This document shows positions 1 through 6,349 of a DNA stretch of 64,000 nt, piece by piece (position 1 is the stretch's first letter; each line of letters opens with the position of its first letter). The stretch covers positions 9,114,001-9,178,000 of the forward strand of contig NZ_CP107785.1 of assembly GCF_036345915.1 (NCBI RefSeq), written 5' to 3'. The position numbers were made by a program, and so were the translations under genes. Origin of the DNA: Nocardia sp. NBC_00565 (lineage in GTDB: Bacteria > Actinomycetota > Actinomycetes > Mycobacteriales > Mycobacteriaceae). A model generated the notes under the pieces. That model was not told the DNA's origin. It did not search any database and worked only from the letters and a program-made list of their open reading frames with translations.

Positions 1-39
1 AGTGTGCTTTCGGTTGACAACCGGCGCGTCGCCCACGTG

Positions 40-282
40 TCATGGCCATTGATTGAGCCGAGAGCAAGACAGCTTCGGGCTTCCGTCCGGATTCGCCTCT
101 GATTCCGGCCAGTTGGCGGAGTCGCTGCCTTTGCACGCGCTGTTGTCGTTGTTGGGGTCGACGTGCCCGAACAGGCACGGTCCGTTGACCGGTGTCGGTG
201 CCGCGTCGGCTGGCGGGGTGATCGCACCGAACAGCGATGCGGTGATCGCGCACGCCGCGAGGGCGGCTCTGATGATCTTCAC
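40..282 (-). CDS. Small secreted protein of unknown function
   Basis: An 80-residue protein with a clear Sec signal peptide: Lys-Arg near the N-terminus, a hydrophobic stretch at about residues 6-20, and an Ala-x-Ala type cleavage site (PADA/APT) near residue 28. The mature part is only about 50 residues, polar and rich in Asn, Pro, Ser and Asp, with three Cys. The start is GTG, with a strong GGAGG ribosome site a few bases upstream. It lies downstream of a hairpin terminator on the same strand, so it probably has its own promoter in the short gap. I do not recognise a family; export is inferred from the signal peptide alone. Confidence 0.7.
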   Translation of the reverse strand: MKIIRAALAACAITASLFGAITPPADAAPTPVNGPCLFGHVDPNNDNSACKGSDSANWPESEANPDGSPKLSCSRLNQWP

Positions 283-312
283 TTGTTTCCTCCATCAGGG
301 ATTCCAAGAAGA

Positions 313-344
313 CGGCCCGGCCCTCACGCACGAGGGTCGGGCCG
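313..344. terminator. Hairpin terminator, probably bidirectional
   Basis: A 13-bp stem (CGGCCCGGCCCTC with GAGGGTCGGGCCG, one G-T wobble) encloses a 6-nt loop and is followed on the plus strand by TTTT. It separates the minus-strand operon at 386-1167 from the secreted-protein gene at 40-282. Confidence 0.7.
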
Positions 345-385
345 CCTTTTGGTGTTCAGAGCTACTACTTGTGGCTCGGCGGCAG

Positions 386-496
386 TTATCGCCCCCACGG
401 CCGAATTACGTCGTCGCCTCGGTCTTCGCGCGGGTCTTGATTCCAGTTGTCGTGGTTGTTGCCATCCGGTCCTGGGTCCTCCACTCGTGCCACCAT
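386..496 (-). CDS. Small acidic hypothetical protein (36 aa)
   Basis: A short reading frame of 36 codons plus a TAA stop. The ATG lies 11 nt after a GGGAGG ribosome site. The product is very hydrophilic, rich in Asp, Asn, Arg and Gly (for example DGNNHDNWNQDPREDRGDD), with no membrane segment. It sits 45 bp downstream of the resolvase-like gene on the same strand and ends 40 bp before the terminator hairpin, so it would be the last gene of that operon. A GTG inside the ribosome site could add four residues. Function unknown; support is the ribosome site, the position and the charge-biased composition. Confidence 0.4.
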   Translation of the reverse strand: MVARVEDPGPDGNNHDNWNQDPREDRGDDVIRPWGR

Positions 497-541
497 CTTG
501 TTGGTCACCTCCCTTCGAGCGTCGTTGCTTTCCAGCGGGGG

Positions 542-880
542 TTATGCACCGTCCACGTCGACAAACCGAAACGGAGCGTGTGGCGCGTAGGTCTCTGCGG
601 GGCTGACCGTGTTCAGCTCGCACTGCTGCACAAGTCGTTTCGGCACTTGGCCGCCGAAGTGTTCGAGACTCGGCGCGATCACCGCGTCGACATCGAGGGC
701 TTGGACCACGTTGACCAGCCGCCCCTCTGGGTCGACGGTCTCGGCACCGAACGTCACGGTCTTGGCGAGGTCGTAGCCGAGACGTTTTGCGCGGCTGCGG
801 ATTTGAATCTCATCCCAGTCTTGGGAGACACCTGAGATGTCCTTGCGCAGGTAACCGATCGCGGTGGGTGTTGCCCTCAC
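542..880 (-). CDS. Resolvase-like N-terminal-domain protein lacking the catalytic serine
   Basis: 112 residues. The opening TAIGYLRKDISG and the pattern of a beta strand followed by a helix (DEIQIRSRAKRLGYDL) match the N-terminal catalytic fold of serine recombinases, in which the first strand is normally followed by Y-x-R-x-S. Here the Ser is replaced (YLRKDIS), and there is no C-terminal DNA-binding domain. The later segment VVQALDVDAVIAPSLEHFGG also fits that fold (the usual position of an aspartate or arginine in the D-loop region). It is therefore probably a non-catalytic protein. The GTG start overlaps the stop of the upstream winged-helix gene (GTGA), so the two are translationally coupled. 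The role is unknown; regulation together with the winged-helix partner is only inference. Confidence 0.6.
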   Translation of the reverse strand: MRATPTAIGYLRKDISGVSQDWDEIQIRSRAKRLGYDLAKTVTFGAETVDPEGRLVNVVQALDVDAVIAPSLEHFGGQVPKRLVQQCELNTVSPAETYAPHAPFRFVDVDGA

Positions 881-1167
881 TGTCCTGCCCCGTTCATGCT
901 CACGATGGCAGCGCCGTCGCACGGCAGGAATTCGCGGTACGGCCGCGCGTTGATCACCGATCGCCCGCGATCGGTGATCCGCCAGCCAACCGGGACTGTG
1001 CGGGAACCGTGGGCGAGACCGGAGTCGGCGAGCCCTTGCAGCGCTGCCCGCGTGGCAGCCTCGGCGCGACCCGCGTGGCCGCACAGTTCGCGCACGGTCA
1101 GCGCTTGCGCGGGTTCCAGAATCGCCAGTGCGGCCAACACTTTGGCCTGTGGCTCAGTGAGCGCCAT
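877..1167 (-). CDS. Small winged-helix DNA-binding protein (MarR-like)
   Basis: 96 residues. Residues 5-80 read as a winged helix: MALTEPQAKVLAAL, then ALTVRELCGHAGRAEAATRAALQGLADSGL as helix-turn-helix, then a hairpin wing GWRITDRGRSVI. There is no ligand-binding domain. The ATG start is preceded by GGAGGG at good spacing; longer in-frame extension upstream lacks a comparable ribosome site. Its stop overlaps the start of the resolvase-like gene. It is transcribed divergently from the DUF6879/XRE trio across a 213-bp gap, so it may control either side. Known only at fold level; the target is not predictable. Confidence 0.65.
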   Translation of the reverse strand: MALTEPQAKVLAALAILEPAQALTVRELCGHAGRAEAATRAALQGLADSGLAHGSRTVPVGWRITDRGRSVINARPYREFLPCDGAAIVSMNGAGQ

Positions 1168-1380
1168 CTCGCACCCTCCGTCGTCGATGGTGAGGCAGCC
1201 CGCGACCGGGACTGGGCCCGGCCACGGGCGCCACCTCGGACGGTACGAATCCGGCCACCACCAGGGCCATGAGTTTGCAAAAATTTGGAAGAATTCGCGA
1301 TTTGCCAATCGGTTTCTTGCACAGGGCGGATGATCGGAAGGTGCGGAAACACCGCGCGATTCACAACTAAGGGGGCCGAC
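1168..1380. promoter_or_regulatory. Divergent intergenic region with an AT-rich core
   Basis: A 213-bp gap between divergent gene sets. The segment 1271-1320 is clearly AT-rich for this genome (TTTGCAAAAATTTGG, GAATTC, TTTGCC), which is usual for promoters and regulator sites. I cannot assign -35 or -10 boxes with confidence. Confidence 0.35.
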
Positions 1381-1719
1381 ATGCGGCTGACATTCCTTGG
1401 CAAGGGCGGGTCCGGAGATCGCGACTGCCCGACCCTGTACGCCACCGACCAGGACAGTTTTCTTGTCCAGGGATGGCAAACCGACCAGGCTGGCACTATC
1501 GAAATCCCTCACCTGCTACCAGGATTCGCCGATCCGGATACGTTCATCGGTGCGACGATGACCGATACCGGCCGCGGTACCTTCCGCCTGTCGGGCCGCC
1601 CCGTCACCGACGACGAAACACTCGGTCGGCTCACACTGGCCGTCGACGAGACCGCGATCGAGGTGCCGAAGCTAGAGAGGACGTTCTACGGTGCTGCTAG
1701 TCCACGGACCCGCCACTGA
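1381..1719 (+). CDS. Hypothetical protein partnered with DUF6879
   Basis: 112 residues, mostly beta-strand in character, with no signal peptide or membrane segment. The ATG at 1381 follows an AAGGGGG ribosome site at proper spacing. Its C-terminus overlaps the next gene by 29 nt, so the pair is tightly coupled. The segment GSGDRDCPTLYATDQDSFLVQGWQ resembles small proteins found next to DUF6879 and XRE/DUF5753 genes in Streptomyces and Nocardia, an assignment from memory. Those clusters are thought of as regulator plus accessory small protein sets. No catalytic motif is visible. Confidence 0.6.
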   Translation: MRLTFLGKGGSGDRDCPTLYATDQDSFLVQGWQTDQAGTIEIPHLLPGFADPDTFIGATMTDTGRGTFRLSGRPVTDDETLGRLTLAVDETAIEVPKLERTFYGAASPRTRH

Positions 1720-2218
1720 TGACCTGTTCCGCAAGTGTCGGCGCGAGGCATTTCACCTCGAGGTGCGCGACTCCTACGCGGTGGCGTCGGAATCGGAAGG
1801 CCTGAGACGGTTCCTCGCGGGCGAGCCCGACTCGACCGACTACGGCCAACGGCCGTGGGCGCAATTCATGCGGGAGACGGTCGGGCGCGGTGTCACAGTG
1901 CGTAGGGTGCGTGTCGTGACCGTCCCGCACTCCGACTATCAACGGTGGTTGCTGTCGATCACGGTGAGCAACGTCGCCGCCGGCGAAGACATCCGATATG
2001 TCCCGCGGCACCATGCCGGGGACGTTCCGCCCGATGACTGGTGGCTGTTCGACGACGAGCTCGTCGCGTTCAATCTCGTCGACCAGGACGGGCGGCCCGC
2101 GGGGATGGCCGTTACTTCTGACCTGGAGATCGTCGACCAGTGCCGGGGTGTACGAGACCGGTTATGGGCGCTGGCAACGCCGTACGCCGACTACCTCAAC
2201 TCCGTCGACACCAGGTGA
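1691..2218 (+). CDS. DUF6879 family protein
   Basis: 175 residues from a GTG start preceded by AGAGAGGA. Recognised family features are the N-terminal DLFRKCRREAFHLEVRDSY segment, the central RGVTVRRVRVVTVPHSDYQRW strand-helix, and the acidic DDWWLFDDELV followed by a C-terminal RDRLWALATPY helix. DUF6879 proteins are soluble, of unknown biochemical function, and commonly sit beside XRE regulators carrying DUF5753 in actinomycetes. The stop overlaps the GTG of the XRE gene (GTGA). By analogy with the DUF397-XRE pairs, it may be the partner or antagonist of the neighbouring regulator; that is inference. Confidence 0.75.
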   Translation: MLLVHGPATDDLFRKCRREAFHLEVRDSYAVASESEGLRRFLAGEPDSTDYGQRPWAQFMRETVGRGVTVRRVRVVTVPHSDYQRWLLSITVSNVAAGEDIRYVPRHHAGDVPPDDWWLFDDELVAFNLVDQDGRPAGMAVTSDLEIVDQCRGVRDRLWALATPYADYLNSVDTR

Positions 2219-3060
2219 CGAACGCCGCTCGAGATGCTCGGGAGGCTCTCGGCCAACGCTTGCGCGAGATTCGGCGTAGGGCAGGGCTTTCCGGGCGTCA
2301 GCTCGCCGCGCTGGCAGACTGGCACGAATCGAAGATATCCAAACTCGAATACGGCAAGCTGCGCGCCTCTGACGCCGACGTCCGCGCCTACTGCGCCCAT
2401 GCTGGTGCCGAGGATGAACTCGCGGACCTGCTCGCCACCCTGCACAACATCGACGCCGCCTACATGGAAATGCGACGCCTGCTCAGCACTGGGACCGGGC
2501 GCAGCCAAGATAAACTGGTCAAGCTGGCCGAGAAGACCCGGCTGACGCGTACCTATCAGAACGTCCTGATCCCAGGAATTTTGCAGACTCCCGAGTATGC
2601 GCGAGCGATCCTCGAGCGGTCTATCACGCGGCACCGACTCCCGGACGATATCGACGCAGGCATCGCCAAGCGCATGGAGCGTCAGCAATTCCTTTACCAC
2701 GGCGACCGCCGGTTTCACGTCCTGTTAGCCGAGCAGGCGCTACTGACCACCGTCGGCAACGATTCGGTGATGATCGGCCAGCTCGACCGCCTGCTCGTCG
2801 CCGCCGGCCTCCCGCGTGTCACCCTCGGCATCGTCCCGGCCGCCGCTGAGATTCCTCAGCAGACAACCAATTTCGTGATGTTCGACGACCGCATGACCAC
2901 CGTGGAAACCATCACGGCCGAGCTGACCATCACCCAGCCACGCGAGATCGCGACCTACGGGCGAACGTTCGACATGCTCGCCGAATTGTCCGTCACCGGT
3001 GACATTGCCCGCGCGTTGATCCTGGCCGCAGTCGATCGCAGACGAACGGCGTCTCAGTAG
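2215..3060 (+). CDS. XRE-family regulator with DUF5753 domain
   Basis: 281 residues. Residues 5-65 form the helix-turn-helix (LGQRLREIRRRAGLSGRQLA, then HESKISKLEYGKL), and residues about 95-275 are the DUF5753 effector domain with its usual EKTRLTRTYQNVLIPGILQTPEYARAIL opening. The GTG at 2215 overlaps the DUF6879 stop; the ORF could extend upstream but homologs start here. Proteins of this type control development or antibiotic genes in Streptomyces and usually work with a small adjacent protein. A good hairpin terminator follows, closing a three-gene operon. Confidence 0.85.
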   Translation: MTNAARDAREALGQRLREIRRRAGLSGRQLAALADWHESKISKLEYGKLRASDADVRAYCAHAGAEDELADLLATLHNIDAAYMEMRRLLSTGTGRSQDKLVKLAEKTRLTRTYQNVLIPGILQTPEYARAILERSITRHRLPDDIDAGIAKRMERQQFLYHGDRRFHVLLAEQALLTTVGNDSVMIGQLDRLLVAAGLPRVTLGIVPAAAEIPQQTTNFVMFDDRMTTVETITAELTITQPREIATYGRTFDMLAELSVTGDIARALILAAVDRRRTASQ

Positions 3061-3114
3061 CGCGGCACTCATCAGGGCCGCGCTGGAGCGCTGCGTCTGA
3101 CTCGAGCAAGCGAA

Positions 3115-3144
3115 AGCCCGATCCGGAAGGGACCGGATCGGGCT
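3115..3144 (+). terminator. Hairpin terminator after the XRE operon
   Basis: A perfect 12-bp stem (AGCCCGATCCGG with CCGGATCGGGCT) around a 6-nt loop, followed by CTCATACTTTAT, a weak T-rich tail. It lies 55 bp after the XRE stop and also faces the end of the convergent DUF4352 gene. Confidence 0.8.
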
Positions 3145-3196
3145 CTCATACTTTATCGATGTCAGGTCGGTTGTTGCCGCAATAACCTCAGCGCGG

Positions 3197-3901
3197 TTAC
3201 TTCAGAGCTACTCGGACACCGCCAGAAAACGCCGAATCGTGGAACTCGATGGCAGCGGGAACGGCTCCCTGAGGGACGTCGAAGGCGATGATCACCGCGA
3301 GCTTGTTACCGGGGTTGATGTCTGCGGAAAGTTGAGTGTTCAGATTGATCTCAGCCTCGACATCGTTGGTGAACTCGCGGCCCTGATCGTCGATCAGTTG
3401 CTGGTTACCGCCGAAATAGCTGCGAGGCTTGTCGCCGATGTTGCTGACCGTGACATGGATCAAGATGTATTCGCCCTGAGCTTCTTTCCGCAGGAATTGG
3501 TTGTCGCCCACAGCGTTCACCGGCGGATCGACTCGAGTCACGACGAATGCGAATTTGCCATCGCGAACCTCCGAACCTGGCGCGGCTACCGATGATGTGC
3601 CGGGAGCCTTGGTCGGTGCAGCCGCAGCCGGTGCTGGCTGACCCGGTGCCGTCACGCTCGAAGTGCCCGCGTCGGTTTTCGGGGAGTCTTTGGCCGATAG
3701 GCCGACGATTCCGAAGCACCCGCCGCAGAGCAGGATCACAGCACCGATGAGAATCCATGGCCATACGGGTGCCTTCTTGCGTGGCGGCTGCGGAGGTCGA
3801 TATCCGTATTGGGGTGGTGGCGGCCCGTACTGGGGTTGCCCATGGGGTGGCTGACCCTGGTTTGGCTGCTGGGGTGGATAGGGCTGGCTCGGTCCGGTCA
3901 T
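3197..3901 (-). CDS. Membrane-anchored DUF4352-type protein
   Basis: 234 residues. Residues 1-42 are a cytoplasmic Pro/Gln/Gly/Tyr-rich tail (repeated PPQ, PQYG), followed by RKK and one membrane segment at about 46-67 (WPWILIGAVILLCGGCFGIV). An extracytoplasmic low-complexity linker (Thr, Ala, Pro) leads to a C-terminal immunoglobulin-like DUF4352 domain at about residues 110-234 (KFAFVVTRVDPP, GEYILIHVTVSNIGDKPRSY, PGNKLAVIIAFDVP). Such proteins in actinomycetes are exposed at the cell surface, with unknown role. The ATG start follows AAGGGGG. It is a single-gene unit with a long upstream gap containing a perfect palindrome. Confidence 0.75.
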   Translation of the reverse strand: MTGPSQPYPPQQPNQGQPPHGQPQYGPPPPQYGYRPPQPPRKKAPVWPWILIGAVILLCGGCFGIVGLSAKDSPKTDAGTSSVTAPGQPAPAAAAPTKAPGTSSVAAPGSEVRDGKFAFVVTRVDPPVNAVGDNQFLRKEAQGEYILIHVTVSNIGDKPRSYFGGNQQLIDDQGREFTNDVEAEINLNTQLSADINPGNKLAVIIAFDVPQGAVPAAIEFHDSAFSGGVRVALK

Positions 3902-4364
3902 GTTGTCCCCCTTGCGGGTTGAGTTCGCGAGAGTGGGTGATCCCCCGCGATGACAGCCCGATTGCGGGCTGTTGGCTGGACATACACGTGCGGTCGAGTG
4001 CTGTTACGAGGCCCGTGGCGAGTCGATATCGACTCGCCGGGATTTGGATTTCAGGCGCCATGTCTCGTGAGCCGTGCAGTCGCGCGAGGAGACTCGGCGC
4101 AGAGCCATGGGGAGCCTCCTGTAGCTGTGGGCGCAGCTCGGACCGATCTCGTATCGTCATATGCGGCTGCGTGATGCTCGTCACTCGTGCGGGACGACTA
4201 TGCATCTTCGGAAGGTTCCGATGGCGGGGTCGCGCTGTGGCTCGGGCACGCGGATGCCGTCGTGACGGCGGGGATTGCACGCACTCCCAAGAGGATGCTG
4301 CGGTTGCAGCGGCGAAGACTTCGGGACAGGTTGTGTCATCGATGCCGGTCGAGCCGTGGAACGG
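3902..4364. other. Gene-free region upstream of the DUF4352 gene
   Basis: 463 bp without a convincing gene. It holds a short hairpin at 3953-3972 (ACAGCCCG, loop ATTG, CGGGCTGT) and a perfect 22-bp palindrome at 4017-4038. No ORF here has a ribosome site or believable composition. It should contain the promoter of the minus-strand DUF4352 gene. Confidence 0.5.
4017..4038. promoter_or_regulatory. Perfect 22-bp palindrome, candidate operator
   Basis: The half-site GGCGAGTCGAT is followed at once by its exact reverse complement, giving an 11+11 dyad without spacer. It lies 116 bp upstream of the DUF4352 start. A dyad of this length without a loop is poor as an RNA hairpin and fits a dimeric DNA-binding protein better. 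The protein is unknown. Confidence 0.45.
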
Positions 4365-4403
4365 AAAAGGCCCTGACCGGGAACATGCCGGTCAGGGCCT
4401 TTT
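4365..4403 (-). terminator. Strong bidirectional terminator downstream of tRNA-Arg
   Basis: A perfect 16-bp stem (AAAAGGCCCTGACCGG with CCGGTCAGGGCCTTTT) around a 7-nt loop. The A-run and T-run let it end transcripts in both directions. It begins 7 bp past the 3' end of the tRNA. Confidence 0.85.
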
Positions 4404-4409
4404 CAGATG

Positions 4410-4482
4410 TGCCCTCGGCAGGATTCGAACCTGCGGCCTTCTGCTCCGGAGGCAGACGCTCTATCCCCTGAGCTACGAGGGC
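4410..4482 (-). tRNA. tRNA-Arg (anticodon CCG)
   Basis: 73 nt, reading GCCCTCG for the 5' acceptor strand and CGAGGGC for the 3' strand, with discriminator A. The D arm is GCTC...GAGC, the anticodon arm is TCTGC-CTCCGGA-GCAGA with CCG at positions 34-36, and the T arm contains GGTTCGAATCC. The 3' CCA is not encoded. The strong hairpin directly downstream is its terminator. It decodes CGG, a frequent Arg codon in high-GC genomes. Confidence 0.95.
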
Positions 4483-4602
4483 GGGATAGATCTCGAACGG
4501 TGTGGCCGTTCGGGCGGGGCCAAGCGTATCGCATCGAGTGGCGTGTGCCAAAAAGTGTGTCGGGCCGGGGGGTTTCGCTTCCGCCCAGCCCGACACACCA
4601 GG

Positions 4603-5331
4603 TCAGTTCAGCGGTAGCGGTGTCGCGTTGCGGGCGGTGAGCATGGTGGTCATCAGTTGGGCTTCGCCGCGCTGAGTGGTCTCCATGGTCGCGGCCAGGG
4701 TGCGCACGGCGGTGGTTTCGGCGTGCTGGGCGGCGTACTGGATCATCGTGAGTCCGCCCTGGTGGTGGCGCAGCATCAACTGCAGGAACATCGTGTCCAG
4801 AGCAGTGCCGGTGGCCTGGCGCAGCGCGGTCATCTCGGCGGTGGTCGCCATGCCGGGCATGGTGGCCGACGGACCGGACATGGTGTGGCCGGAGGTGGCG
4901 CCCGCGCCGGAGTGCTCGTGGCCGGACTGTTCGGTCATCCAGCCCATGTAGCCGTCGATATTCTGATTCGGCTTGCCCCACAGCTGCAGCCAGCCCTGCA
5001 TGCGACCGATCTGGTTCTGCTGCGAGGTCAGGATGTCGTAGGCCAGCCGTCGCACATCGTTGTCGGTGGAGCCGATCAGCGCGACGCCCGCCATCTCCAC
5101 GGCCTGCGCGTGATGGGCGGACATGTCCTGGCTGAATCCGACGTCGACCGCGCTCGGATCGGGTTCGGTGCCGCTGTTCAGCGGCAGCCGGGCCAGTACC
5201 CCGATGGCGAAACCGATCAGCAGGATGCCGATCGCGCCGAGCACGAACAACGGTGTGCGCTGCCTGCGGGCCTGGGCGCCGAAACCCGTTTCGCTGTGCA
5301 CATTCGGCTCGATCTCGGTGTCGGCGGGCAT
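4603..5331 (-). CDS. DUF305 family His/Met-rich protein
   Basis: 242 residues. A membrane segment at about residues 28-47 (FVLGAIGILLIGFAIGVLA) anchors an exported domain. The two family signatures are present: DVGFSQDMSAHHAQAVEMA and MFLQLMLRHHQGGLTMI. Between them lies a His/Met-rich stretch (HEHSGAGATSGHTM, MPGM) of a kind often linked to copper or other metal binding. DUF305 has a ferritin-like four-helix character; metal handling is inferred, not shown. The ATG directly follows the TAG stop of the DUF3105 gene (TAG-ATG), so the two are co-translated; this pair recurs in Nocardia and Rhodococcus as far as I recall. Confidence 0.85.
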   Translation of the reverse strand: MPADTEIEPNVHSETGFGAQARRQRTPLFVLGAIGILLIGFAIGVLARLPLNSGTEPDPSAVDVGFSQDMSAHHAQAVEMAGVALIGSTDNDVRRLAYDILTSQQNQIGRMQGWLQLWGKPNQNIDGYMGWMTEQSGHEHSGAGATSGHTMSGPSATMPGMATTAEMTALRQATGTALDTMFLQLMLRHHQGGLTMIQYAAQHAETTAVRTLAATMETTQRGEAQLMTTMLTARNATPLPLN

Positions 5332-6237
5332 CTACTGGCCTTCCGCGGGTTGCGTCGGGACTCCAGGAATGCTGGGCACACCGGGGATATCGGGCATCCC
5401 GGGAACGCCGCCGGGCATCCCGCCGCCGCTGAGCTCGGTCTGATCCTGCTGCAGCCCCTTACCGTCCATCGGCACCGCATTGGGTCCGGGCGGTGTCGGG
5501 TCGTACGGCAACGGGTTCTCGGCGTCGAAGGTCGGGTTCGAGCAGCTCGCGCCGACCTCGGGGTAGACGCCGTACGAGTTCTCCCGCAACGCGGTGATGA
5601 ACTGGTTGATCCGCTTGTCGTCGGCGCTGTCCAGCTTCAACTGGTGGCCCCACGATTGCAGCGACACCGCCGACTGCAGGCCGGGGAACGGCGACATCAG
5701 CGTGTAGCCCTTCCCGACGACCTTCTGCTTCAGCGTGTCGATACCGGCCGCGTCGACCTTGTCGGGGTTGTAGGTGATCCACACCGCACCGTGCTCCAGC
5801 GAGTGCACTGCGTTCTCCACCCGAATCGGCTTGCTGTAGACGATGCCCATGCAGTTCGCCCACGCCTGGTCGTGCGGTCCGCCGAACGGCGGCGTCTGGT
5901 CGTAGGCCACCCGCTGCGTACCCGAGACGTGCAGGCCGGCCGGATACTCCTTCTTGGTGACCCCGGGGATCTGATCCGACGGGTCCTTCTTCTGCGCGGT
6001 CGGCGTGTACTTCTCGAGCTCGGCCTTGTCCCGGTATTTCGGGACCAGACTGAACGCGAGGGCCCCGATCAGCGCGACGATCACCACGGCGGCGCCGATG
6101 ACCAGCCACGGAATCTGGCGTTTCTTCAACGGGCCCTTGCCCATCGGAACCTTGCCGCCGTCTTTTTTGCGGGACGGCGAGACCTTCCCTGCGGCCCGGA
6201 CGGCCTTGGCCGATTTGGCGCTCGTGCTGCTCGGCAT
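5332..6237 (-). CDS. DUF3105 family membrane-anchored protein
   Basis: 301 residues. A basic N-terminus (residues 1-45, many Lys) leads to a single membrane segment at about 48-70 (IPWLVIGAAVVIVALIGALAFSLV), then the DUF3105 domain with its marks GPHDQAWANCMGIVYSKPIR, NAVHSLEHGAVWITYNP and a Pro/Gly-rich tail (PGVPGMPDIPGVPSIPG). The domain is outside the membrane; its biochemical role is unknown. I start it at the ATG of MPSSTSAK; another ATG 33 bases upstream (MDLHVERAQRA) is possible, but neither has a strong ribosome site. It is the first gene of a two-gene operon with DUF305 and is divergent from argS. Confidence 0.8.
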   Translation of the reverse strand: MPSSTSAKSAKAVRAAGKVSPSRKKDGGKVPMGKGPLKKRQIPWLVIGAAVVIVALIGALAFSLVPKYRDKAELEKYTPTAQKKDPSDQIPGVTKKEYPAGLHVSGTQRVAYDQTPPFGGPHDQAWANCMGIVYSKPIRVENAVHSLEHGAVWITYNPDKVDAAGIDTLKQKVVGKGYTLMSPFPGLQSAVSLQSWGHQLKLDSADDKRINQFITALRENSYGVYPEVGASCSNPTFDAENPLPYDPTPPGPNAVPMDGKGLQQDQTELSGGGMPGGVPGMPDIPGVPSIPGVPTQPAEGQ

Positions 6238-6335
6238 AGCTCGCTGTGCTCTTTCCACGTGTAGATCCATGGCGCTGGGTGGTTGCGGAGGGCTCCGCCG
6301 AGGTGCCCACTCGAGGCGTTCACCTGCCCAGACCA

Positions 6336-6341
6336 TAGGAT
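6336..6341 (+). promoter_or_regulatory. -10-like hexamer (TAGGAT) directly before argS
   Basis: TAGGAT ends 8 nt before the argS GTG and no ribosome site is visible, which fits a leaderless argS transcript. The -35 box is not clear. Confidence 0.45.
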
Positions 6342-6349
6342 AGAGACTC

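Noticed and set aside
53..835. 260-codon plus-strand ORF
   Set aside because: It lies opposite the secreted protein and the resolvase-like gene, has no ribosome site and crosses the terminator; GC-rich shadow.
3757..4617. 286-codon plus-strand ORF
   Set aside because: Opposite the DUF4352 gene and across the tRNA and terminators; composition is Arg/Cys/Gly-rich noise.
4657..6264. 535-codon plus-strand ORF
   Set aside because: Antisense to DUF305 and DUF3105, His/Val/Arg-rich shadow of third-position GC bias.
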